Assembly: GCA_017858735.1 (NCBI GenBank)
Contig: JAFMBH010000023.1
Location: 1-44,693 of the forward strand
Source: Bacteroidota bacterium
GTDB taxonomy: Bacteria > Bacteroidota > Bacteroidia > Chitinophagales > Saprospiraceae
Reading direction: 5' to 3'
Length of the DNA stretch: 44,693 nt
Made by a program: the position numbers and the translations under genes. Position 1 is the first letter of the stretch. Each line of letters starts with the position of its first letter. The notes under the pieces were generated by a model. It ran no database searches, was not told the origin of the DNA, and worked only from the letters and a program-made list of their open reading frames with translations. This document shows positions 16,062 to 24,540 of this stretch, one piece after another.

Positions 16062-16898
16062 ATGATTTTACAAAGATTAATCTTGGCAGGCTTGCTTTCA
16101 GTCATAGGAATAGCTATTCTTGTGGGACAGGAGATAGGATTTGCCATTAATTATAAAGAATCTGACGCGAGTAGGGTTACTTCTTCCAGTGAATTATACG
16201 ATCCGTCCAAATTAACAGCGGCACATAATACCATACCCTTCGGCACCATGGTTAATGTAACCAGACTGGATAACGGTCTGTCTGTAGTAGTTAAAATAAA
16301 TGATAGAGGCCCGTTTACACCCAACAGAATCATGGCCTTATCAAAAGCCGCAGCATCAAAAATTGGATTAAAGAAATACGAAAAGGTAAATGTTCAATTA
16401 ACGATTTTACCAAAAAAGGAATCTACAGAACCCTTGGTTGAAAAAGTAGAAAAAAAACCTGACATTCCGTTTTACCAGCCGGGAAGTACCAAAACAGAAA
16501 CAAAGGAAACAGAGGATTTGCCCCTGCGGCTTACGCCCGTTGAAGGCACAAAAACACAACAAAACACTGTTACAGAAAGAAGCATTGTGTCGCTTCCTGT
16601 GAGCGAATCTCTCAAACCCGGCTTATATCAAATTCAATTGAACAGGTTGCCTGAAAAAGGCTTTGCCATTCAAGTGGGATCATTTCAAAATGTGTCCGTG
16701 TTATGGAATGAAGTTTCCAAGTTACACAACGCGTGGTTTAAACAGATTATGGTTCAATCGAAAGAAGGTAACAATGGATTGATACTCCACAAACTTTTGC
16801 TGGGACCCTTTTCGACCAGAGAAAAAGCAAGTAGTTACAAAGAAAACTTAAAAGAAAAATATGGTATTGAGGGTTTCATCGTACCCCTTCAGGAATAA
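16062..16898 (+). CDS. RlpA-like double-psi beta-barrel protein with SPOR domain
   Basis: A 278-residue envelope protein. An N-terminal hydrophobic segment (signal or anchor, about residues 5-22) leads to a double-psi beta-barrel (about 25-110), a proline/lysine/threonine-rich linker, and a C-terminal SPOR domain (from FAIQVGSF near 205 to the end) that binds denuded septal peptidoglycan. Residues matching those needed for RlpA lytic transglycosylase activity are kept: Glu44 (SSSELYD), His55 (TAAHNTIPFGT) and Asp81 (INDRGPF). The usual IIDLS is MALS here, so one conserved aspartate is Ala92. It lies one base after the LysE-type gene. Septal peptidoglycan cleavage is the likely role. Confidence 0.85.
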   Translation: MILQRLILAGLLSVIGIAILVGQEIGFAINYKESDASRVTSSSELYDPSKLTAAHNTIPFGTMVNVTRLDNGLSVVVKINDRGPFTPNRIMALSKAAASKIGLKKYEKVNVQLTILPKKESTEPLVEKVEKKPDIPFYQPGSTKTETKETEDLPLRLTPVEGTKTQQNTVTERSIVSLPVSESLKPGLYQIQLNRLPEKGFAIQVGSFQNVSVLWNEVSKLHNAWFKQIMVQSKEGNNGLILHKLLLGPFSTREKASSYKENLKEKYGIEGFIVPLQE

Positions 16899-16917
16899 CA
16901 TTTTAAGACCTAAGGCT

Positions 16918-17403
16918 TTATTTTACTTTTATATTACCAGATACTGGCTGAATGGTGACCAGCTTTTCTTCAAGATTAACTGACTCAAACGGGGTAGGTT
17001 TTTGTGTGAATTTGATACTTGAAACGCCCCCCGATTTTCCAATTACTTTGAAACAGACTTGATACATAGAAGAGTCATCTACCAGATTTACGCCCTTCAA
17101 GGAATTATCAATCCACATACATGTTAAAATACCTTTACTCACCGCTTGAATACCAAAATTCTCTTTAGTCATATAAGGTAATTTAAAATTCGTCAGCCCT
17201 GAATAGGACAACACGGCGGGATCCCATTGAATTGAATATTGCGTGGACAGAATACGTCTGAAATTTGAACCAGAAACATTTAAACAGATTACCTCCCCTG
17301 AGGATGCTTCTTTACTGTCAATTTTTAGCGTAATAGTAGAAGTTTGAGCAAAAGAAGAAAACGAAATTACAAAAAACAGAAAGGTGAAAATTCGAGTTAT
17401 CAT
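16918..17403 (-). CDS. Small secreted cohesin-like domain protein
   Basis: A 161-residue protein made of a signal peptide (about 19 residues, ending FSSFAQT) and one beta-sandwich domain. The pattern of the domain (TLKIDSKEASSGEVICLNVS, then YSIQWDPAVLSYSG, GILTCMWIDNS, YQVCFKVIGKSGG and a closing GNIKV) resembles cohesin-type domains that occur as repeats in large Saprospiraceae surface proteins. There is no type IX sorting domain, dockerin or catalytic module, so the domain stands alone. It is read from its own region between the RlpA-like gene (convergent) and the ABC-F gene (80 bases upstream). Function is unknown; binding of a protein or glycan partner is inference. Confidence 0.65.
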   Translation of the reverse strand: MITRIFTFLFFVISFSSFAQTSTITLKIDSKEASSGEVICLNVSGSNFRRILSTQYSIQWDPAVLSYSGLTNFKLPYMTKENFGIQAVSKGILTCMWIDNSLKGVNLVDDSSMYQVCFKVIGKSGGVSSIKFTQKPTPFESVNLEEKLVTIQPVSGNIKVK

Positions 17404-17445
17404 AGCGGTTTATTTGTCAAAAAAACGATTAAACATATAAAAAAG

Positions 17446-17460
17446 TATGGTGTAGCCATA
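17446..17460 (-). terminator. Weak hairpin with T tract after the ABC-F gene
   Basis: On the minus strand TATGG pairs with CCATA around a five-base loop, followed by C and a run of T. The stem is only five base pairs, so termination is uncertain. It lies 24 bases after the ABC-F stop and ahead of the cohesin-like gene. Confidence 0.3.
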
Positions 17461-17483
17461 AAAAAAGGGTAAAAAAAGCAGGA

Positions 17484-19400
17484 TTAATCAAAAGAAACCC
17501 CTGCTGCCTCAATTTCAGACACAGCTGTTTCCCAAAGTTCCAACGTATTTTCCAACTGCTTTTTCACTGTATGGTATTTATCTGTCAGTTTACTGATATC
17601 CGGGCGATCAAAATAACCTGGAGAAGCCATTTCATTTTCCATTTTAGCTATTTCCTTCTCAAATTCCTGAATTTTCCGTTCGGATTGTTGCACATTTTTT
17701 TGAAGTCTTTTTTTCTCTTCATTGGAAATGACTGGCGTTTGAATTTTTTCAACCACCGGGACATTTATTTTTTCAACTTCCCTCATATTCTGCAAATCTC
17801 TCTTTTCTAAAAAGAAATTTACATCTCCCAAATATTCAAACAGTTTTCTATCTCTGAATTCCAGTGTTTTTTCAGTAAGACCCTGTAAAAACTCCCTATC
17901 GTGGGAGACAACTATCAAGGTACCGTCATATTCCAACAGTGCTTTTTTCAAAACATCTTTTGACAACATATCCAGGTGATTGGTAGGTTCATCCAGCACG
18001 AGTAAATTAAAAGGATTCAGGAGTAAACAAGCCAGGGCGAGGCGAGCTCTCTCCCCACCGGAAAGAACGGACACTTTTTTCTCAGCGTCGGAACCTGAAA
18101 AAAGAAATGCACCCAAAATAGACCTTATTTTGGTTCGCATTTCTGGTGGTGAGGAGTCCTCCATGGTTTCAAGAACCGTTTTTGATCCTGACATATTCTC
18201 GGCCTGATTTTGAGCATAGTAACCGATTTTTACATTATGACCCAACACCAGTTCGCCGCTGGAATAAGTTAATTCATTCACTATAATCTTTGCCAAAGTC
18301 GTTTTACCCTGACCATTCTGACCCACAAAAGATATTCTTTCTCCCCTATCCATTCGGAAATGGATATCATCCAGGATGTTTAAAGTTCCGTAAGATTTGC
18401 TTAGATTGACTATATCGAGAGCCACCTGCCCCGACCGGGGAGCCGTTGGGAATCGAATATTCATTACTGAAATATCTGTCTCGTCAAGTTCAATGCGCTC
18501 AATTTTATTCAATTGCTTTTGCATTGATTGCGCCATTTTCGTTTTAGAGGACTTAGCCATAAAGCGGGAAATGGTTTTTTCCTTATCTGCAATAACCCTT
18601 TGTTGGTTATCAAAAGCCGACTTTAATTTATCTCTTCTATCCTCACGCAACACAACATATTCGCTATAGGAGGCTTTATAATCTTGTAAGGTACCGAGTT
18701 CAACTTCGACCGTTCTCCCTGTAACTTTATTCAGAAACTCTCTATCGTGAGAAATAAGAATGAGGGCGCCAGCATTGCCAACTAAAAAATTTTCTAACCA
18801 AATAATAGATTCAATATCCAGGTGGTTAGTAGGTTCGTCGAGCAATAAATAATCGGGTCTTTTCAACAACATTTTCGCTAATTCCACCCTCATTTTCCAA
18901 CCGCCACTAAATTCGTCAGTCAAGCGGGACATATCTGACGGTTTGAAGCCCAAGCCCTTAAGAACTCTTTCCGCATCGGCCTGCATGGAGTCACCACCCA
19001 GATAATGGAACCTATCATTAACGTACGAAAAGTCCTCCAGCAATTTATAGTAAGAATCAGATTCATAGTCCGTCCTATGAGCCATTTCCTCGTTGATTTT
19101 TGCTAATCTCATTTCCAGATCTCTCACCTCTTCAAAAGCGGTAAGCGTCTCTTCAAGAACGGTTTTACCCAGGGGGATTTCCATATCCTGGTGTAGATAC
19201 CCTAAGGTACTTGTCGAAGGACGCGCAATATTACCTTCATGTGGTGATAATTCCCCGGCGATAATTTTGAGAAGGGTAGATTTTCCGGCACCATTGCGAC
19301 CGACAAGACCTATTTTATCCTTTTCTCCAATAACAAGATTGATTTTGTTCAGCAGAATTCTGTCTCCGTACTGAACATAAATATTAGATAAATTAATCAT
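17484..19400 (-). CDS. ABC-F family ATPase (translation factor type)
   Basis: A 638-residue cytoplasmic protein with two ATP-binding cassettes and no membrane segment. Walker A motifs are GRNGAGKST near residue 36 and GQNGQGKTT near 365; signature motifs are FSGGWKMRVELAKML and LSGGERARLAL, each followed by LLLDEPTNHLD or LLVLDEPTNHLD. The linker between cassettes and the C-terminal coiled coil (about 560-630) place it with the Uup/YheS-type ABC-F proteins, which act on ribosomes rather than transport. A role in rescuing stalled ribosomes is likely; resistance function cannot be inferred. A perfect -7 element lies 31 bases upstream, so it is separately transcribed from the histidine kinase gene behind it. 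Confidence 0.92.
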   Translation of the reverse strand: MINLSNIYVQYGDRILLNKINLVIGEKDKIGLVGRNGAGKSTLLKIIAGELSPHEGNIARPSTSTLGYLHQDMEIPLGKTVLEETLTAFEEVRDLEMRLAKINEEMAHRTDYESDSYYKLLEDFSYVNDRFHYLGGDSMQADAERVLKGLGFKPSDMSRLTDEFSGGWKMRVELAKMLLKRPDYLLLDEPTNHLDIESIIWLENFLVGNAGALILISHDREFLNKVTGRTVEVELGTLQDYKASYSEYVVLREDRRDKLKSAFDNQQRVIADKEKTISRFMAKSSKTKMAQSMQKQLNKIERIELDETDISVMNIRFPTAPRSGQVALDIVNLSKSYGTLNILDDIHFRMDRGERISFVGQNGQGKTTLAKIIVNELTYSSGELVLGHNVKIGYYAQNQAENMSGSKTVLETMEDSSPPEMRTKIRSILGAFLFSGSDAEKKVSVLSGGERARLALACLLLNPFNLLVLDEPTNHLDMLSKDVLKKALLEYDGTLIVVSHDREFLQGLTEKTLEFRDRKLFEYLGDVNFFLEKRDLQNMREVEKINVPVVEKIQTPVISNEEKKRLQKNVQQSERKIQEFEKEIAKMENEMASPGYFDRPDISKLTDKYHTVKKQLENTLELWETAVSEIEAAGVSFD

Positions 19401-19431
19401 ATATGATGGGTAAGTTCTTCTTTTTCGGGCG

Positions 19432-19439
19432 CAAAGATA
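19432..19439 (-). promoter_or_regulatory. -7 element for the ABC-F gene
   Basis: The minus-strand octamer TATCTTTG matches TAnnTTTG exactly and lies 31 bases before the ABC-F ATG. A -33 TTG at canonical spacing is not present. Confidence 0.5.
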
Positions 19440-19464
19440 GGCAAACCTTTTTAAAATAAAGAAT

Positions 19465-20514
19465 TTAAGCCTTCTCTAATGTAAATCCAAAGGTTGACCC
19501 CATTTCTACAGAACTTCTAACATGTATTGTTTGCTGATGTGCTTCAATAATGTGTTTGACAATAGCGAGGCCTAGCCCTGTTCCGCCGGCATTTCTGGAT
19601 CGGCTTTTTTCCACCCGATAAAAACGATCAAACAAATGGGGAAGATGTTCCTTAGAAATACCCGCACCGTTGTCAGCCACTTCAATTAAAATTTGCCTTT
19701 CCATGTCATAGAATGACAACTTTATATAGCCATTATTTTTACCGTACTTTATAGCGTTGTGCACTAGATTGATTAGAACCTGATGTACTTTTTCTCTATC
19801 TGCTTTAACTTTAAAACCCTGCTGAGCGCCTTCTTTGAAAATTAGTTCTACGTTTCTGGCTGCTGCTTTAATTTCCAGTTCCTCAAAAACTTCTTCTACC
19901 AATTTTTTAATATCAAAAGTGCGTAATTCAAGCATAGAATCACCCGATTCCAGTCTTGAGATGGTTTCCAAATCATTGATTATAGTTTGTAACCGATCTA
20001 CATTTTTTGAAGCCTTTTGCAAAAAATGCCTGTTGATGTGAGGTTCATCCACAGCGCCATCGAGCAAAGTTTCTATATAGCCCTGAATATTAAAAATAGG
20101 TGTTTTGAGTTCGTGAGACACGTCACCCATAAAATTTCTTCTATACTCTGCCCAAATCTTCTGTTTCTCCATTTCCTGTTTCTGCTCTTCAACCCAGGCA
20201 GCTACCTCTGTTTCAACCTCTTCCAAAACATTTCTGAAGGAATTTATTTGTTTCTTTTTCTCTACGGGCTGTAATTTTTCAACTCTGATCGTTTTATAAA
20301 TTAATTTTATTTTTCGTTGAACATAGACGCTGAGATAATGCTTAAAAACAAAATAATTAACAATAAAAACAACGATTACAAAATAAAGATAATACAAAGG
20401 TTTAAGAGAAATGGAAAACCATTGAAAATAAGAAAAAACAAGAAGAATAACCGCCAGGGAGGTTAGCAAAGATGACCTGATAGATATTTGGTGTGGCGTT
20501 GGATTTTTAAGCAT
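19465..20514 (-). CDS. Sensor histidine kinase, PhoR-like
   Basis: A 349-residue membrane kinase. Two adjacent hydrophobic helices (about 15-33 and 39-57) leave almost no periplasmic loop, and a coiled coil (80-125) leads to the HisKA domain with phospho-acceptor His134 in MGDVSHELKTP. The ATPase domain shows the N box (LINLVHNAIKYGKN), EVADNGAGI and GGTGLGLAIVKHI. The architecture suggests sensing within or at the membrane. Its ATG overlaps the response regulator stop by one base (TAATG), so the two are translated in register as a pair. A PhoR role is inferred from similarity only; no pst/phoU genes are nearby. Confidence 0.9.
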   Translation of the reverse strand: MLKNPTPHQISIRSSLLTSLAVILLVFSYFQWFSISLKPLYYLYFVIVVFIVNYFVFKHYLSVYVQRKIKLIYKTIRVEKLQPVEKKKQINSFRNVLEEVETEVAAWVEEQKQEMEKQKIWAEYRRNFMGDVSHELKTPIFNIQGYIETLLDGAVDEPHINRHFLQKASKNVDRLQTIINDLETISRLESGDSMLELRTFDIKKLVEEVFEELEIKAAARNVELIFKEGAQQGFKVKADREKVHQVLINLVHNAIKYGKNNGYIKLSFYDMERQILIEVADNGAGISKEHLPHLFDRFYRVEKSRSRNAGGTGLGLAIVKHIIEAHQQTIHVRSSVEMGSTFGFTLEKA

Positions 20515-21200
20515 TAAAAGTCAAATTTATATCCTATACCTTTTATCGTTTTAATAAAATCATCGCCAATTTTTTCTCTTAATTTTCTAATATGCACATC
20601 AATGGTTCTGGTGCCTACGATGACGTCATTTCCCCATATTTTATTAAAAATTTCTTCTCTGGAGAAAACTTTACCTGGTTTTGACACGAGGAGCATCAAT
20701 AATTCCAGCTCTTTACGAGCTAAATCTATTTGCTCGCCATTCTTGATAATCATCACCTTTTCCTTGTCAATTCTTAAATCTCCAAATTCAAGCCATGTTT
20801 CTTCTTCCAGTTCAGCTGAACCTGTGTGTTTACGACGCAATAAAGCTTTAATTCTACTTATCAGTACCCTTGGCCGAATAGGCTTTGTGATGTAATCATC
20901 ACCACCAACATCCAGTGCTGCAATTTGAGAATATTCCTCTTCCCTTGCGGTCAGAAAGGTAATCAAGGTATTTTTAAGATTGTCATCAGCTCTTATTAAC
21001 CTACACAACTCGACGCCATCCATTTTAGGCATCATAATATCTAAAATAATGAGATCTGGCATTTCTTTCTTTGCTATTTGGAAACCCGTGATCCCATCTC
21101 CAGCAGAAAAGACGACAAACTGTTCTTTTTCAAGATTGTACCTAAGAAATTCTAAAATATCTGGTTCATCATCAACAATTAAGATTTTAACCATATTCAT
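20514..21200 (-). CDS. OmpR/PhoB-type response regulator
   Basis: A 228-residue two-domain regulator. The receiver domain begins KILIVDDEPDILEFL, with the acidic pair at 10-11, the phosphorylated Asp54 in LIILDIMMPKMDG and the conserved lysine in DDYITKPIRP. The C-terminal winged helix (from about 130) carries ELELLMLLVSKPGKVFSREE and VGTRTIDVHIRKLREKIG, as in OmpR/PhoB proteins. Start could be the first ATG or the one two codons later (21194). The next gene, the kinase, overlaps its stop by one base. PhoB identity is not certain without phosphate-regulon neighbours. Confidence 0.92.
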   Translation of the reverse strand: MNMVKILIVDDEPDILEFLRYNLEKEQFVVFSAGDGITGFQIAKKEMPDLIILDIMMPKMDGVELCRLIRADDNLKNTLITFLTAREEEYSQIAALDVGGDDYITKPIRPRVLISRIKALLRRKHTGSAELEEETWLEFGDLRIDKEKVMIIKNGEQIDLARKELELLMLLVSKPGKVFSREEIFNKIWGNDVIVGTRTIDVHIRKLREKIGDDFIKTIKGIGYKFDF

Positions 21201-21292
21201 TCCATTATATCTTGTAAAGAATCCGTAAATCTAACTTTAACAAATATTTATAATGAATTATCGATATTAATTAAATGTTAATTTTAAATAAA

Positions 21293-21613
21293 CTAGTCAG
21301 GAATGGATGACATTTCTTCTAATAGTTGTTGATAAACAATTTCTATTTTCTCAGGATCTTCCCTTAATTTATTAAGCAAACGAACTATTTTCAAAGAATC
21401 TGTGTGATGTATTTTATAAATATCATTCATGTAAACTTGTCTTAAACTATCTTTTCTTTTACCAAAAACGGATTGTAAAGCAGCCTCTGAAGTATGAATA
21501 TCCGCAAGAATTGTTTTAATTTCCTTATCTGAAAAATCGTAAGGTTCAACTTTTTCTTCACACCCATTTAAAAGGACGATAGACAGAACAAATAAAACAA
21601 GTGATTTTACCAT
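21293..21613 (-). CDS. DUF4296 lipoprotein
   Basis: A 106-residue protein of the Bacteroidota-restricted DUF4296 family. A short signal peptide ends in the lipobox LLNGC (Cys18 of this start), so the mature protein is predicted to be lipid-anchored. The conserved body contains LADIHTSEAALQ, the KDSLRQVYMNDIYKIHHTDS segment and a helical C terminus. An upstream in-frame ATG at 21625 would add four residues; the one used here begins MVKSLVLFVL and suits a signal peptide. The start overlaps the SixA-like gene, so the two are co-translated. Function is unknown. Confidence 0.82.
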   Translation of the reverse strand: MVKSLVLFVLSIVLLNGCEEKVEPYDFSDKEIKTILADIHTSEAALQSVFGKRKDSLRQVYMNDIYKIHHTDSLKIVRLLNKLREDPEKIEIVYQQLLEEMSSIPD

Positions 21614-22098
21614 TGTGGCTTCCATATTGCCTTAATATTTCCTTTCGACTCCTTTATTGATTCCCAGGTTTCATTGTTGGGATATTCAACCTGGACTAAA
21701 GTACCCGTAGGTAAATTGACTATTCCTTCTATGGTATAAATGTTCAAAAAAACGGTAAGAACGGGATTGTGTCCAACGACCATTACCCTGGAAAAATCAT
21801 CTGAAGTTTCTAAAATAATGTCCATTAATTGATCTGGATAGAGATCATACAGTTTTGGAAGAACGACTATTTTATCTTGCGGAAAATTAGTTTCCTCGGC
21901 AAAAATAATAGCGGTGGTGAGTGCTCTTCTTGCCGAGCTACTATAAATTACAGAGGGTAATAAATGCGCTTCATAACATTTTTTACCCAACTGCCTGGCT
22001 TCTAAAACACCATCATTACTAAGTTGTCTGTCAAAATCAGCTGTATTATATTTCGCACTTACCGCCTCCGCATGTCTAAGAATAAATAGTTCTCTCAT
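21607..22098 (-). CDS. SixA-like phosphohistidine phosphatase
   Basis: A 163-residue single-domain histidine phosphatase. The catalytic RHAEAVS lies at residues 8-14 and the second histidine in VVGHNPVLTVFL near 105. RHAEA together with the short length is typical of SixA, which removes phosphate from histidine phosphotransfer domains, but family members with other substrates exist. It sits five bases after the thioredoxin-like gene and overlaps the DUF4296 gene; the two-component pair follows downstream on the same strand. A link to that pair is possible, but simple kinases of this type have no Hpt domain. Confidence 0.82.
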   Translation of the reverse strand: MRELFILRHAEAVSAKYNTADFDRQLSNDGVLEARQLGKKCYEAHLLPSVIYSSSARRALTTAIIFAEETNFPQDKIVVLPKLYDLYPDQLMDIILETSDDFSRVMVVGHNPVLTVFLNIYTIEGIVNLPTGTLVQVEYPNNETWESIKESKGNIKAIWKPQW

Positions 22099-22103
22099 TT
22101 GAA

Positions 22104-23534
22104 TTATTCTGTTGGTGCTTTTTTGTCAAATTCTATGATTTTTTCCATAACCTCTTTTAATTGAGGCGCACCAATACCTTTGCTGATTATTTTCTTATTC
22201 TTGTCCAGAATAAAAATCTGCGGCGTAGTTTTTACATTGTATAGAGAGTAAAATTTCGATTTCAGATAAGGATCAACGGTATGAATCCAACCATCGAGCT
22301 TATTTTCGTCAACATACTTCCAGCAATCTCCAATTTCGTCATTAAATTTCACACAAACGGCAAATATTTTAACACCTTTATTTTTATATTCTTCATAGAA
22401 AGCCTTTAAATCGGGCATTGATTCTTTACAATGTCCACAGTCATAGCGCCAAAAATAAAGTAAGGTATAAGGCGATTTTACATCATGAAGGGTAATAGGA
22501 GAACCATCTCTGAGCTGCATTTTAATATTTGGAGCCAATTTACCTATTAAAATAGGTTTCAGCGAAACGGCATTTTCCACAATTTTAGCTAATTGTGTTG
22601 AATCGACCCAGGGAGCTTGCCCACTGCCGTAATACTTTTCAGCCAGATGGACATAAACGGCATCCATCCCTACGAACTTTGAATTGGCATATTCATTTAA
22701 ATAATGTACGGCAAAATAACGGAATGATTCCTGGGCATTTCTGGTTTTTTCCAAGACATAATCAATGGCCTTAATTAAAGAATCAGGCACTTGAACCTGC
22801 AGCTTTCCAACATAAGTATTGACCCTTTCAAAAAGAAAAGGAGTTCTTAAGAAACGAGCATCCCCAAGGTCCAGATTATCAAAATAATGATCTCTGTTAT
22901 AGTAAAATGCTTCTCTTTGCTGTTCCTCTTCGGTACCCGAAAAATCAGGTAATTTAATGGGTGTATTTGCCTTTATGATAGCGCCTGTGAAAGTATTGGC
23001 ATTGTTTACAACGAAGGACGATTGAAACTGCTCTACCTCTTCATCAATTTTATCTATCGCTTTTTCTATTTCTTTAATTTTAATGGAATCCTTTTCCTCT
23101 TTTAATTGATTATTTAAAGCCTCTGATTGTGGCCTCTTCTCAGCTAAAAAATTCATGTAGCCATAAAATAGCTTATTCTCCACAGAACCTTTTATCTGTA
23201 TATTTTTCGATGGATCTTTAGCCTCTGTAACCACAGAAAAGAATTGATCCCCCTTTTCTATGATTAACTGGAAATAATTATTGTCTGGAGGTAAAACAAC
23301 CAAATAGATACCAGATTCGAGGGGTGTATCCCCCTTAAACAGGAAAGAACCATTAGATTGTTGCCTCAAAGTATCTTTAATGTACTGTTTCTCCCCCAAA
23401 TGATAGGCCATATAAATCTCCTTCTCACTAAAACCGTTAATCTGAATACTTATCTCATACCCATTTGATTTTTGTGCCTGGGCAAAAAATGGTGCTAAAG
23501 AAATAAGGAATAAAAACAATGAATTACGTAACAT
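22104..23534 (-). CDS. TlpA-like thioredoxin-domain protein with DUF4369/DUF5106 regions
   Basis: A 476-residue exported protein. After a signal peptide (about 20 residues, AQAQ at its end), the N-terminal beta-rich part (about 25-130) resembles DUF4369, the middle helical part resembles DUF5106, and the C-terminal 140 residues form a thioredoxin fold with the redox pair Cys366-Gly-His-Cys369 in YDCGHCKESMP and a cis-proline segment KTTPQIFILD. Such proteins reduce periplasmic disulfides or support cytochrome maturation in Bacteroidota. It is followed by the SixA-like gene after five bases and preceded by pyrB with a 65-base gap. Confidence 0.85.
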   Translation of the reverse strand: MLRNSLFLFLISLAPFFAQAQKSNGYEISIQINGFSEKEIYMAYHLGEKQYIKDTLRQQSNGSFLFKGDTPLESGIYLVVLPPDNNYFQLIIEKGDQFFSVVTEAKDPSKNIQIKGSVENKLFYGYMNFLAEKRPQSEALNNQLKEEKDSIKIKEIEKAIDKIDEEVEQFQSSFVVNNANTFTGAIIKANTPIKLPDFSGTEEEQQREAFYYNRDHYFDNLDLGDARFLRTPFLFERVNTYVGKLQVQVPDSLIKAIDYVLEKTRNAQESFRYFAVHYLNEYANSKFVGMDAVYVHLAEKYYGSGQAPWVDSTQLAKIVENAVSLKPILIGKLAPNIKMQLRDGSPITLHDVKSPYTLLYFWRYDCGHCKESMPDLKAFYEEYKNKGVKIFAVCVKFNDEIGDCWKYVDENKLDGWIHTVDPYLKSKFYSLYNVKTTPQIFILDKNKKIISKGIGAPQLKEVMEKIIEFDKKAPTE

Positions 23535-23599
23535 GAGTGAACTGTTTTTAAAGATTCATATTAATTAACGAAATAAAATCTATTTAGGTATTAAAATGA

Positions 23600-24538
23600 T
23601 CATCCTTTTGAGGCTAATAGGTATAAAACGGCCATTCTGACAGCTACCCCGTTTTCAACCTGATCAAGTATGATAGCATTGGGTGAATCTGCTACTTCCG
23701 ATGTAATTTCAACGCCTCGGTTAATAGGACCGGGATGTAGAATAATCAAATCCTTATTGACTTTACTTAAAACCTGTTTATTTACTCCAAAATAGGTAGC
23801 ATATTCTCTAAGGCTGGGAAAATATCTTGTGTTTTGTCTTTCCAATTGAATTCTAAGGACATTAGCAGCGTCACACCATTTCAGGGTATTCTCTAAGGAA
23901 TAACTTACGCTGACGCCTAAAGAAGAAATATAATTTGGAATCAAGGTGGGTGGACCACAAACTTCTACTTCGGCACCCAATTTTTTTAAACATAAAATAT
24001 TACTTAAGGCAACTCTGGAGTGTAAAATATCACCAATAATAGCAATTTTTTTACCTGACAGATCACCCAATCTTTCTTGTATGGAAAATGCGTCGAGTAG
24101 CGCCTGTGTTGGGTGTTCATGTGTTCCGTCACCGGCATTAATAATTGGAACATTGATATGATTAGCCAAAAAAACACAGGCACCTGGTGCGGGATGTCTC
24201 ATGACCACCATATCCACTTTCATTGAGAGAATATTGTTAACGGTATCTAACAGGGTTTCCCCTTTTTTTAAACTGGATGATGCTGCGGAAAAATTTACCA
24301 CATCGGCAGATAATCTTTTTTCTGCCAATTCAAAAGAAATTCTGGTTCTGGTAGAATTCTCAAAAAACAAATTGGCAATAGTCAAATCTCTTAAAGAGGG
24401 TACTTTTTTAATAGGTCTGTTAAGGACTTCTTTAAATTGCTCCGTGGTTTGAAAAATCAACCGCAAGTCCTGCTTAGTCAAATCCTTGATACCAAGCAGG
24501 CTTTTTGTTGACAGCTGCGCTTCTTTATCTATTGGCAT
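23600..24538 (-). CDS. pyrB: Aspartate carbamoyltransferase catalytic subunit
   Basis: A 312-residue enzyme that condenses carbamoyl phosphate with aspartate in de novo pyrimidine synthesis. The carbamoyl-phosphate loop STRTRISFE (62-70), the GDGTHEHPTQALLD motif, and LHPGPINRGVEI near the C terminus are all present. It starts two bases after the pyrR stop, so both are one unit. No regulatory PyrI gene is in the window, consistent with the smaller unregulated ATCase class; the isoleucine in the STRTR loop replaces the more common threonine. Confidence 0.95.
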   Translation of the reverse strand: MPIDKEAQLSTKSLLGIKDLTKQDLRLIFQTTEQFKEVLNRPIKKVPSLRDLTIANLFFENSTRTRISFELAEKRLSADVVNFSAASSSLKKGETLLDTVNNILSMKVDMVVMRHPAPGACVFLANHINVPIINAGDGTHEHPTQALLDAFSIQERLGDLSGKKIAIIGDILHSRVALSNILCLKKLGAEVEVCGPPTLIPNYISSLGVSVSYSLENTLKWCDAANVLRIQLERQNTRYFPSLREYATYFGVNKQVLSKVNKDLIILHPGPINRGVEITSEVADSPNAIILDQVENGVAVRMAVLYLLASKG

Positions 24539-24540
24539 TG

